The translations under genes and the position numbers were made by a program. The notes under the pieces are model-generated. The model did no database searches. It was given only the letters and a program-made list of their open reading frames with translations, and had not been told where the DNA came from. Positions 1 through 8,133 of a DNA stretch of 64,000 nucleotides are shown piece after piece. Numbering within the stretch: position 1 is the first letter of the stretch; each line of letters starts with the position of its first letter. The stretch spans positions 186,001-250,000 of the forward strand of contig DAOSXA010000003.1 in NCBI GenBank assembly GCA_035380245.1. The letters are read 5' to 3'. This stretch comes from Candidatus Zixiibacteriota bacterium. GTDB lineage: Bacteria; Zixibacteria; MSB-5A5; GN15; FEB-12.

Positions 1-1
1 G

Positions 2-3000
2 GCTGCCAAATTAAACGCTGCTCGTGAAAAGGGTTTCTTTGCACCCGGTGATGCGTTGTCCGATCGTAAGGGATCTTCAGGTATGGCGCAGTCGTTCAGC
101 GCTGAGGAACCGGACACCTTCCGGGTGATAGTTATTCTGGCCGATTTCGACGACAAACCGGCGTCGGGGGGGCTTATCTATGGATTGAAAGAAGATTTCG
201 AACAACTCCTGTTTTCGTTCGACAACTACGATACCCATTACTCCATGTCGGAGTTTTACCGGGACAATTCCTACGGCGGTTTTATCATGATCGGAGATGT
301 GGTCGGTTGGTATCGCATGCCGGAGGATTACGCTTATTACGTCAATGCGAACTACGGTTTCAGCTCTTATCCGACCAACGCCCAGCATTTGGCCGAAGAT
401 GCTCTGCTCATGGCCGACGATGATGTCGATTTCTCGCTCTACGACAACGACGGCAACGGCTATATCGATGGCGTGTTTATCATCCACTCCGGTCTCGGTG
501 CGGAGCAGACCGGCAGTGATTACGATATCTGGTCGCATAACTCCGGCCTGCATTCTTCCCTCTATCTGGACGGTGTTACGGCTACACAGTATTCGATGGA
601 ACCGGAAGAGAACAGCTCCAGCGGTCTGGTTACGATGGGTGTTTTCGCTCATGAATACGGACACACGCTCGGTTTACCCGATCTTTACGATACTGATTAT
701 TCCACCGATGGGATTGGCTATTGGTCGATCATGGCCGGTGGCTCCTGGGGCAGCAACGGGGCTCGTCCGTCTTATTTCGATGCCTGGTGCAAGTACCAAC
801 TCGGTTTTGTTGAACCGACTAACATTATTTCGAACCAGCTCGACGTGGCCATTGCCACCTCTTACTATAATCCGGTGTTATACCGAGTCTGGCAGGATGG
901 AATTGTGGGACAGCAGTATTTTCTGGTAGAGAACCGCCGGAAAATTGGATACGACATCAATGCGCCAGGATCAGGTTTGATAATCTATCATGTCGATGAG
1001 AGTATGTGGAGTAATGACGACGAGTGGCATCGTCTGGTCAATGTCGAGCAGGCCGACGGCCGATACGATCTGGAGAACGACGTCAACAATGGCGATGGCT
1101 CGGATCCCTGGGGAACCGAAACCGCGACTCATTTCGATGACCTGTCGGTACCGAACAGCAGGGCTTATTCGGGTGCTCAGACACTGGTCGCAGTCTGGAA
1201 TATCTCCGATGTAGATTCGATGATGTATGCCAATTTCGATATCGATTATTCTCATGCCCGCTTTACCATGACCGATATGGCTATTGACGATAATGCAGGC
1301 GGTGATGGCGACGGGACTTTCGAGCCGGGGGAGACGATTGAACTGACTTTCGCGTTGAGCAACGCCTGGTTGGGAGCCACCAACGTTACGGCAGTTCTTT
1401 CGGCGGCCAACAATGACATCACTTTCCCCACCGGGTCGGTCAATATCGGCACGGTGGCCGGATCGGGTGGAACCGGCGACAATTATCTTCAACCGCTGCA
1501 GTTCACTATCCCGATTGATTTCGAGCCCTGTATCGATTCTTTCTCGCTTGACATTACTACCGACAATCCGCTCGATGAAACCCATTTCGGGCTGGAGATT
1601 CATTTGGGCGGCGCCGAGATTCTGGTGGTCGATGACGACAATGGCGACGATTACCAGAGCAGTGTAACAGCCCCGTTGTTGGCAAACGGCAAACCGTATG
1701 ATCTCTATGATAAATCCACCGAAGGTTCACCCTCCGGGGCGCTTCTGAACGAGTATACAACCGTGATTTGGCTGACCGGTGCGAGTCGCTCGGGAATTCT
1801 ATCGTCAGCCGACATTACTGCCATGGAAACCTATCTGGACAATGGCGGTAATTTGTTTCTTACCGGGCAGTCGATCGTGAAACAGCTCGATAGCGACGAT
1901 CCTGCTTTCCTGAATAACTATCTGCGAGTCGAATATGCCGCCGATCTGTTTTATCCTTTGCACCTGGGTGTAACCGGTTCGATCCTGGGTGACGGGCTTA
2001 AAATTCGCTGGGCCAATACTTCGGATCAAACCGATCCTCAGACCATGAACGTAATCAATGGCTCCGAAGCTAATTTCACCGCCAACGGCACGCCGTCGGT
2101 GATTACTTATGGAGGAGCATATAATCTGGTTTTGATGAGCTTCGGATTTGAAGCGATCTCCAGCGATTACGTTAATCAGGGTTATGCCACGTCTCAGGAC
2201 GTTATGGACCGGATTCTCGATTTCTTATCGGGACATATCGTTTCGTTCAATCCGACGGCAAGCGGAGCGACGCTACTCGATGAAGTCTCCCTCGACAACG
2301 TAATAGATCACACTCCTGAATTTTCCTGGCAGGTGACCGACACCACCGGCATCGGTACCGTCTCGTTCGAGGTGACGGTAGGAACCGGTACGGCCTGCTA
2401 TAACGACGATAACCGGTGGGATCCCGGAGTGATAAGCAGCACGGATACCTCGGTTGTCTACGCCGGTGATCCGCTTGAGGATGGATCCTCCTATGTTTTC
2501 GCGGTACGGGTAAACAACAGTGTTACCTGGTCGGAGTGGATGAGTCAGGAATTCCACATGAACGGCCGTCCCCAGCCGGGGAATTTAATCGTACCGATCA
2601 ATGATGAACTGGTCTCAACGACTACCCCGCTGCTCAAGGTGGTTAATTTCGAAGACTCCGAAGCGGATGCCCTCCTTTATTATTTTGAGGTTTATTCCGA
2701 TCATGAGATGACCAACATGGTAGCCTCGGCTTCGGATGTGGTGGAGCAATCCGCAGCGACCGGCTGGACAGTCGATATTCCTTTGACAGAGGATGAGCAG
2801 TTCTTCTGGCGTGTTCGCGCCTACGATGGTTATGAATACTCCGATTGGTCGGATACCGCTTCCTTCTGGGTTAACGCCGTGAATCAGGCACCGCAGGCGT
2901 TTTCGCTGTTCTCACCGGTTAACGGGGATACCGTGCTGGTGTCACAGCCGTTGATGGTCTGGGATGAAGCTATCGATTCCGATCCGAACGATTTTGTTCT

Positions 3001-3415
3001 TTACACTTTGCAAGTTACGACCGATTCAACATTCGCCACGTACACGGAATGGGATCATCTGGATCAGACTTCGACCTACTTACCGATCACCCTTGAACTG
3101 AATTCCGTTTACTTTTGGCGTGTCAAGGCAACCGATCTGGCCGAGGCCGAGACTTATTCCTCGGAAACGTTCGTTATGTACACGGAGAGAACCTCCTGCT
3201 GTCAAATCATGGGAGATATCGACAACAGCGGCGCCGGGCCGGATATTTCCGATCTGGTCTACCTGGTGACTTATATGTTCCAGGGCGGAACCGAGCCGCC
3301 TTGTATGGATGCATGTGATATCGATGGCTCCGGCGCCGGACCGGATATTTCCGATCTGGTTTACCTGGTAACGTATATGTTCCAGAGCGGACCTGCGCCG
3401 GCGGCTTGTCCGTAG
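2..3415 (+). CDS. Secreted M6-family metalloprotease with C-terminal dockerin-like repeats (5' end outside window)
   Basis: The reading frame is open from base 2, so the start, and any signal peptide or propeptide, lies upstream of the window; the TTG at 56 is only an internal codon. The zinc motif HEYGHTLGLPD (first His codon at 650) followed by SIMAGGSWGS identifies an M6 (immune inhibitor A type) peptidase, expected to cleave extracellular proteins. After the catalytic part come beta-rich segments, two or more of them fibronectin-III-like (WRVRAYDG and WRVKATD near 2810 and 3115), and then two dockerin-like repeats at the very C-terminus. A hairpin terminator follows. The family call is firm; substrate and surface attachment are unknown. 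Confidence 0.9.
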   Translation, partial: AAKLNAAREKGFFAPGDALSDRKGSSGMAQSFSAEEPDTFRVIVILADFDDKPASGGLIYGLKEDFEQLLFSFDNYDTHYSMSEFYRDNSYGGFIMIGDVVGWYRMPEDYAYYVNANYGFSSYPTNAQHLAEDALLMADDDVDFSLYDNDGNGYIDGVFIIHSGLGAEQTGSDYDIWSHNSGLHSSLYLDGVTATQYSMEPEENSSSGLVTMGVFAHEYGHTLGLPDLYDTDYSTDGIGYWSIMAGGSWGSNGARPSYFDAWCKYQLGFVEPTNIISNQLDVAIATSYYNPVLYRVWQDGIVGQQYFLVENRRKIGYDINAPGSGLIIYHVDESMWSNDDEWHRLVNVEQADGRYDLENDVNNGDGSDPWGTETATHFDDLSVPNSRAYSGAQTLVAVWNISDVDSMMYANFDIDYSHARFTMTDMAIDDNAGGDGDGTFEPGETIELTFALSNAWLGATNVTAVLSAANNDITFPTGSVNIGTVAGSGGTGDNYLQPLQFTIPIDFEPCIDSFSLDITTDNPLDETHFGLEIHLGGAEILVVDDDNGDDYQSSVTAPLLANGKPYDLYDKSTEGSPSGALLNEYTTVIWLTGASRSGILSSADITAMETYLDNGGNLFLTGQSIVKQLDSDDPAFLNNYLRVEYAADLFYPLHLGVTGSILGDGLKIRWANTSDQTDPQTMNVINGSEANFTANGTPSVITYGGAYNLVLMSFGFEAISSDYVNQGYATSQDVMDRILDFLSGHIVSFNPTASGATLLDEVSLDNVIDHTPEFSWQVTDTTGIGTVSFEVTVGTGTACYNDDNRWDPGVISSTDTSVVYAGDPLEDGSSYVFAVRVNNSVTWSEWMSQEFHMNGRPQPGNLIVPINDELVSTTTPLLKVVNFEDSEADALLYYFEVYSDHEMTNMVASASDVVEQSAATGWTVDIPLTEDEQFFWRVRAYDGYEYSDWSDTASFWVNAVNQAPQAFSLFSPVNGDTVLVSQPLMVWDEAIDSDPNDFVLYTLQVTTDSTFATYTEWDHLDQTSTYLPITLELNSVYFWRVKATDLAEAETYSSETFVMYTERTSCCQIMGDIDNSGAGPDISDLVYLVTYMFQGGTEPPCMDACDIDGSGAGPDISDLVYLVTYMFQSGPAPAACP
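3215..3391 (+). repeat. Two tandem dockerin-like repeats inside the M6 protease gene
   Basis: Two 75-base units at 3215-3289 and 3317-3391 are nearly identical. Each encodes a calcium-loop-like DIDxSGAGPD followed by the helix ISDLVYLVTYMFQ. Cysteines flank the units (CCQ before, CMDAC between, AACP after) and may form disulfides. The two copies resemble paired F-hand dockerin repeats. No cohesin gene is in the window. Confidence 0.85.
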
Positions 3416-3447
3416 ATCAATTCTCAACATCGACGATGAAATGAAAA

Positions 3448-3474
3448 GCCCCGACTGCGAAAAGCAGCCGGGGC
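3448..3474. terminator. Bidirectional intrinsic terminator between the protease and EIIA genes
   Basis: GCCCCG-A-CTGC, a GAAAA loop and GCAG-C-CGGGGC form a ten-pair hairpin with one mismatch. On the minus strand it is followed by TTTTCATTT, and on the plus strand by a weaker GTTGTATTTC. It sits between two convergent genes and can serve both. Confidence 0.75.
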
Positions 3475-3496
3475 GTTGTATTTCAAAAAGTAGTTC

Positions 3497-3997
3497 TCAT
3501 TCCGCGGAGCGGATGATGCGAAGCATCTCACCGGGACTTTGAGCATCCATCAGTTCCTGGCGGAACGATTCGTATTGCAACATCTCGGAGAGGGCTTTAA
3601 AGACTTTTAGATAAAGACTGTCATCGTAAGGAGGAGCGGCCATCATAAAGAACAAATGAGCGGGACGGCCATCGAGCGAGTCAAAGAAATATCCCTCGCT
3701 GGAGCGACCGATTGCCATTACCAGTTCCTTGGCCTGCATGGAACGAATATGGGGGATAGCGATTCCATCCCCAATGCCGGTGGTGGCCTTTTTCTCGCGG
3801 TTCACGAAGTCGATAAGCAACTTGGTACGATTACCGACACGCGTGCCGTTTTCAAGTAGAGTTACCAGCTCGTCGAGGATTTTCTCCTTCGCTGTTAACT
3901 GCCACTTGATTTCGGACATGCCCTCTTCGAGTGGCTCGATCACAGTCTCCATTTCGAGCTTGATGCGATCCTCGGCCATGTACCGCGAGATATTCAT
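3497..3997 (-). CDS. PTS EIIA type-2 domain protein (PtsN-like)
   Basis: A 166-residue single-domain protein of the fructose/mannitol/nitrogen EIIA family. The phosphorylatable His is in GIAIPHIR (His83), followed by the usual FFMMAAP strand. Such proteins accept phosphate from HPr or NPr and either feed a sugar transporter or act as regulators. Neither EI, HPr nor an EIIBC membrane unit is nearby, so a PtsN-like regulatory role is the better guess. The first ~30 residues are an extension ahead of the domain. The start is not fixed by a clear ribosome site; the ATG at residue 7 is an alternative. A second EIIA (47264-47716) lies in the same window. Confidence 0.85.
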   Translation of the reverse strand: MNISRYMAEDRIKLEMETVIEPLEEGMSEIKWQLTAKEKILDELVTLLENGTRVGNRTKLLIDFVNREKKATTGIGDGIAIPHIRSMQAKELVMAIGRSSEGYFFDSLDGRPAHLFFMMAAPPYDDSLYLKVFKALSEMLQYESFRQELMDAQSPGEMLRIIRSAE

Positions 3998-4394
3998 ACT
4001 AACTATATCGGACTCTTAAGTTTACAATTTTAGCAAGCATTATACGTTTTACTTCACCACGCTGTCAATAGATATACACACATCCTTACTATGTGGTAGA
4101 AGCCATGCGTCACTTGGAGACGCCATGTCCTTTTTAACTACATAGACCGAGGGGCAGACGAGGTGTCTCACCTATGCAGTAATCTTACACATCTATAAGA
4201 AACCAAAGATCCCTCAGATTGCTGTCTACTTCATTATGTCGTTTTTCAGTTGTCTTCTGCAAATCGTTCCCAACGGCAACTGTCGTCTGTTCAGAAAATG
4301 CGCATAATTTCCTTATTGGGTTCTTTCTTGATCCGTGAAAAGCCGCGTCAGTCAAGCGTTTCCGGCTTTACGTCGAAGATCAAAGGGAGGGCCT
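3998..4394. other. Intergenic stretch between divergent EIIA and lipoprotein genes
   Basis: About 400 bases of AT-richer sequence with no convincing coding frame. It should hold the promoters of both flanking genes, but I could not pick one with confidence. An imperfect inverted repeat (AAAGCCG at 4338, CGGCTTT at 4363) is the only structure noticed; it is short and has a long loop. Confidence 0.5.
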
Positions 4395-5153
4395 ATGAGA
4401 GCTTATATTGCTATAAATATTGCCCTGCTGTTGGTGCTTACGGTAATTCCTGGTTGTTCCGATCAACCTCCAACGGCGCCAACGGATGACGGCAGTCAAA
4501 CCACCCCGATAGCCACCGCGCAATCGGAGCCAGGCGCTGAAGCCCAGGCAATGGCGTTGTGGTTGGGAGGAGAAATAGCCGTGTCGGATTCTCTGGCTAT
4601 ATCACTCGATGCGGAGATGGCATCGATCCGTGATCGGTTTCTTGACTCCGTTCCCGAGGTTGCTATCGAATTCTGCCCTCCCTGGCAGAGTGGTAAAATC
4701 GTGGTCGGATTCGAAGAGACTACATACGATTCGGTGCTGGCCGGTGAATACCGGGCGTGGGATTCGCTTAACTTGGTCTACGGTTTCGATTCGGTGGTTG
4801 TGGGAACTTATCATCCATCACTTGCCTGGGCGGTGCTGGAGTTTACTGAACCGCTCAATCCGGTGTTGCTGGCTCAGGCTTACGAACAACTACCCGGGAT
4901 TACTTTCGCTACGCCGAACCGTTTCATCGGCGATGGTCCAATGCTTTTAGCCTGGCCGGACGATGATGCTCGGATCTATTTCTTCCGAAAAGCCTGGGGA
5001 GACTGTCTGGCCGGTTGTATATATTCGCAGTATGACATCTTTCGCGTCGTTGAGAGCGAGCCGACATATCTTGGACATTTCGAGTCCACGGTAAATATCC
5101 CCCTCTATCTGCGTAAATTGTTCAACGATGCCTGGCAGGACTATTATCGCTGA
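4395..5153 (+). CDS. Lipoprotein of unknown function with a propeptide-like segment
   Basis: A 252-residue protein. The ATG at 4395 is preceded by AAAGGGAGG and opens a lipoprotein signal peptide: MRAY, a hydrophobic run, then the lipobox VIPGC with Cys22. A proline/threonine-rich linker follows. The middle part (KIVVGF, then YEQLPGITFATPN near residue 165) resembles the I9-like propeptide fold of subtilases, where LPGVxYAEPN is typical, but no peptidase domain follows. Two further cysteines lie in GDCLAGC. The gene stands alone. It may be an anchored inhibitor or chaperone of a secreted protease; this rests on motif resemblance only. Confidence 0.7.
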   Translation: MRAYIAINIALLLVLTVIPGCSDQPPTAPTDDGSQTTPIATAQSEPGAEAQAMALWLGGEIAVSDSLAISLDAEMASIRDRFLDSVPEVAIEFCPPWQSGKIVVGFEETTYDSVLAGEYRAWDSLNLVYGFDSVVVGTYHPSLAWAVLEFTEPLNPVLLAQAYEQLPGITFATPNRFIGDGPMLLAWPDDDARIYFFRKAWGDCLAGCIYSQYDIFRVVESEPTYLGHFESTVNIPLYLRKLFNDAWQDYYR

Positions 5154-5295
5154 GGCATTTTTTACTATCGGCGCGTTTCTTGACTTATCCCGGTTCAAAG
5201 CATTACCTTAAGACATCGGTCACCCGGAGAAATGCTTCACCGAGTGGTTTAATGTGCCGATAATACATTATAACACTGACAGTTAGTGAGGTTTA

Positions 5296-7119
5296 ATGCC
5301 TGCTTATTCGGATATAAAAAGGACCTGCAACTGCGGGCAGCTGACAATCGCCGACCAGGGCAAGAAAGTAACGCTGAACGGTTGGGTAAACAGCTATCGC
5401 AACCTGGGAGGTTTGTTTTTTATCGATCTTCGGGACCGTTACGGTCTCACCCAGGTGGTTATTAACCCGGAGAGTTTCGATCGCGACATGCTGGCTGAGG
5501 CCAATACCGCTCGTCATGAGTATGTCGTGGCGGTGGTGGGGACGGTTCAACCTCGTCCTGAGGGAACGATCAACAAGAATATGGCGACCGGTGAGGTTGA
5601 GGTCGTAGCTGAGGCATTTTACACCCTGGCTACTTCGAAAACACCTCCGTTCGAGATTGAGGATGAATGTAACGCCAACGAGTCACTTCGTCTGGAATAC
5701 CGCTATCTGGATCTCCGGCGTGCTCCCATGCAACGCATGCTGAAACTTCGTCATGATACGACCATGGCCGTGCGTAATTATCTGGCCGGTCAGGGCTTTT
5801 ATGAAATAGAAACGCCGCTGTTGATGCGATCGACGCCTGAAGGGGCGCGTGATTATGTAGTCCCGTCGAGGGTGGCCAAAGGGAAATTTTATGCCCTGCC
5901 GCAATCACCGCAACTTTTGAAACAAATTCTCATGGTGTCGGGATTCGATCGCTATTTTCAACTGGCTCGTTGTTTACGTGATGAGGACCTGCGCAGTGAT
6001 CGTCAGCCTGAGCATACCCAAATTGATATGGAGATGTCGTTTGCGACGCCGGATGATGTATTCGTTGTGGCCGAAGGCATGATGACCGATCTCTTCGAGC
6101 GTGTTATGGGGATCAAACTTCAAACGCCGTTCGAACGTTACAGTTATGAAGAAGTAATGAACCGCTGGGGAATCGATAAGCCGGATCTTCGTTTCGGGAT
6201 GGAGTTGATAGACCTGGCCGAGACTTTGACCGGCTGTGATTTCAAGGTGTTTGCCGACAATATCGCCGCCGGCGGAGCGGTGAAGGGAATCGTTCTCGAA
6301 GGAGGCGCCGGTTATTCGCGTAAGCAGATCGATGAGCTTACTGAGAAAGCCAAAAGTTGCGGCGCTATGGGGCTGGCTTATATAATGCTCAAAGAGGACG
6401 GCATCAAATCTCCGATTGCTAAGTTCCTCGGTGACGACATGGTTAAGGCTCTCTGTGAGAAGGCCTCGATGAAAACCGGTGACGCCTTGTTCATTATTTC
6501 CGACAAGAAGCTGCAAACCGAAATGATTTTAGGACAGCTTCGGTTACACCTGGGTCGGATGCATGGTCTGGCGAAGCCTGGAGAATGGAGATTCCTCTGG
6601 GTAACGGAGTTCCCGTTGTTCGAATATAACGAGGAAACCGGCGGATTACAGGCCATGCACAACATCGTCTCGCATCCCGTCGAAGAAGATCTGTCGCTAA
6701 TGACCGAAGGCGCAAGCTCTCAGTTGCCATTGTCCGATCCGCAGCACCCCTGGCGTCGGGCACGGGCATCGCAGTATGATCTGGTGGTGAACGGCTGGGA
6801 AATAGCCTCGGGTGGCCAGCGAATCAACCGGCGTGAGTTGCAGGAGCAGGTGCTGGCGATTCTGGGAATCGACAAAGAACGAGCCGACCGCATGTTCGGT
6901 TTTCTGTTGCGGGCGCTCGAATACGGCGCCCCGCCGCATGCCGGGCTGGCTCCGGGATTGGATCGACTCGTAGCGCTGATGGCCGGAACCGATTCGATCC
7001 GCGATGTTATCGCCTTTCCGAAAACTACCAACGCCCAGTCGCTCATGGATGGGGCACCTTCAGAAATCGACCAGGAACAACTCGATGAGTTGGGTCTCAG
7101 TATCAAGGTAAAGGACTAA
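5296..7119 (+). CDS. aspS: Aspartyl-tRNA synthetase
   Basis: A 607-residue bacterial-type class II synthetase that charges tRNA-Asp. Visible parts: an N-terminal OB anticodon-binding domain (GWVNSYRNLGGLFFIDLRD), motif 2 (ARCLRDEDLRSDRQPEHTQ), the bacterial GAD insertion (about residues 290-420), and motif 3 near the end (GLAPGLDRLVALMAG). Leu37 occupies the OB-fold position that is His in many non-discriminating AspRS, which suggests a discriminating enzyme. The ATG follows GTTAGTGAGGTTTA, a fair ribosome site. It heads a run with phoH, the HD gene, ybeY and the CBS gene. Confidence 0.97.
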   Translation: MPAYSDIKRTCNCGQLTIADQGKKVTLNGWVNSYRNLGGLFFIDLRDRYGLTQVVINPESFDRDMLAEANTARHEYVVAVVGTVQPRPEGTINKNMATGEVEVVAEAFYTLATSKTPPFEIEDECNANESLRLEYRYLDLRRAPMQRMLKLRHDTTMAVRNYLAGQGFYEIETPLLMRSTPEGARDYVVPSRVAKGKFYALPQSPQLLKQILMVSGFDRYFQLARCLRDEDLRSDRQPEHTQIDMEMSFATPDDVFVVAEGMMTDLFERVMGIKLQTPFERYSYEEVMNRWGIDKPDLRFGMELIDLAETLTGCDFKVFADNIAAGGAVKGIVLEGGAGYSRKQIDELTEKAKSCGAMGLAYIMLKEDGIKSPIAKFLGDDMVKALCEKASMKTGDALFIISDKKLQTEMILGQLRLHLGRMHGLAKPGEWRFLWVTEFPLFEYNEETGGLQAMHNIVSHPVEEDLSLMTEGASSQLPLSDPQHPWRRARASQYDLVVNGWEIASGGQRINRRELQEQVLAILGIDKERADRMFGFLLRALEYGAPPHAGLAPGLDRLVALMAGTDSIRDVIAFPKTTNAQSLMDGAPSEIDQEQLDELGLSIKVKD

Positions 7120-7131
7120 AACAGGAACCTG

Positions 7132-8112
7132 ATGCCTGAAACAGATCAGCAGATAAGTCGCAATTTCTCAGTCGAAGGACTTGATCAACGGCTGTTGTTT
7201 GGACAAAACGACCTCAATCTGAGGACGCTGGAGTCCCGCTTCGATTGCCGGGTGATAGCCCGGGGAGATTCCATTACCGTTACGGGGAACCCGGACGAGG
7301 TAGAGAAGGTGATCCGCCTGTTGGAGGACCTGGTAACACGGGTACGGCAGGGGGATTTTATCACCGAGCAGTATATCAATTATGCTATCGCAATGGTCAA
7401 GGAAAACGGCCGTGGCCCGGCGGAGGATATCTCCACCGCCAGTCTCTTGACTTCAGCTCTGAAGAAAGCGATTAAACCCAAGACGGTCGGGCAAAGCGAA
7501 TATGTCAAGGCCGTCGACCGCAGCGATATCGTGTTTGCCATCGGTCCGGCCGGGACCGGGAAAACCTACCTGGCCGTTGCGATGGCGGTTGCCGAGCTGA
7601 AGGCCAACCATGTCAATCGCATCGTTTTCACACGACCCGCGGTAGAGGCGGGAGAATCTTTGGGATTTCTGCCCGGAGATATCAGGGCCAAGGTCGATCC
7701 ATACTTACGACCGGTTTACGATGCTCTTTATGATATGTTGCAGCCGGATAAAATCCGGAAGCTGCTCGAAGTAGGTGTAATCGAAATCGCCCCGCTGGCG
7801 TTCATGCGTGGGCGTACCTTGAACGAAGCGTTTGTAGTTCTGGATGAAGCTCAGAATACGACCAACGCCCAGATGAAGATGTTCCTCACGCGTATCGGTG
7901 AGAAATCCAAGGCAGTAATCACCGGCGACATAACCCAGATCGATATCGATCGGCCGCGATCGAGCGGGCTGGTCAACGTGCAAAGGATTCTCGGCAAGAT
8001 CAAAGGGATCGATTTTGTTTACTTGACGCACAAGGATGTGATCAGGCATCGTCTGGTGCAGGAGATTATCAAAGCCTACGACCGGGTTGAGAAACCGCGG
8101 CGAAAGGAGTGA
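7132..8112 (+). CDS. phoH: PhoH-family ATPase
   Basis: A 326-residue protein starting 12 bases after aspS. An N-terminal KH/R3H-like segment of about 100 residues (TLESRFDCRVIARGDSITVTG) precedes the PhoH ATPase domain with Walker A GPAGTGKT and Walker B FVVLDEAQ. PhoH/YbeZ proteins are cytosolic ATPases linked to ribosome and RNA processing, and are commonly encoded next to ybeY as here. Length and order match the family. Confidence 0.95.
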   Translation: MPETDQQISRNFSVEGLDQRLLFGQNDLNLRTLESRFDCRVIARGDSITVTGNPDEVEKVIRLLEDLVTRVRQGDFITEQYINYAIAMVKENGRGPAEDISTASLLTSALKKAIKPKTVGQSEYVKAVDRSDIVFAIGPAGTGKTYLAVAMAVAELKANHVNRIVFTRPAVEAGESLGFLPGDIRAKVDPYLRPVYDALYDMLQPDKIRKLLEVGVIEIAPLAFMRGRTLNEAFVVLDEAQNTTNAQMKMFLTRIGEKSKAVITGDITQIDIDRPRSSGLVNVQRILGKIKGIDFVYLTHKDVIRHRLVQEIIKAYDRVEKPRRKE

Positions 8113-8133
8113 GGCGAAAGGGAGTTTCGCCGT

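Noticed and set aside
4338..4369. Inverted repeat AAAGCCG/CGGCTTT before the lipoprotein gene
   Set aside because: Seven pairs with an 18-base loop and no U run; likely chance.
5154..5295. Possible T-box or other leader before aspS
   Set aside because: No T-box core sequence, specifier loop or terminator/antiterminator pair could be found in the 140 bases.
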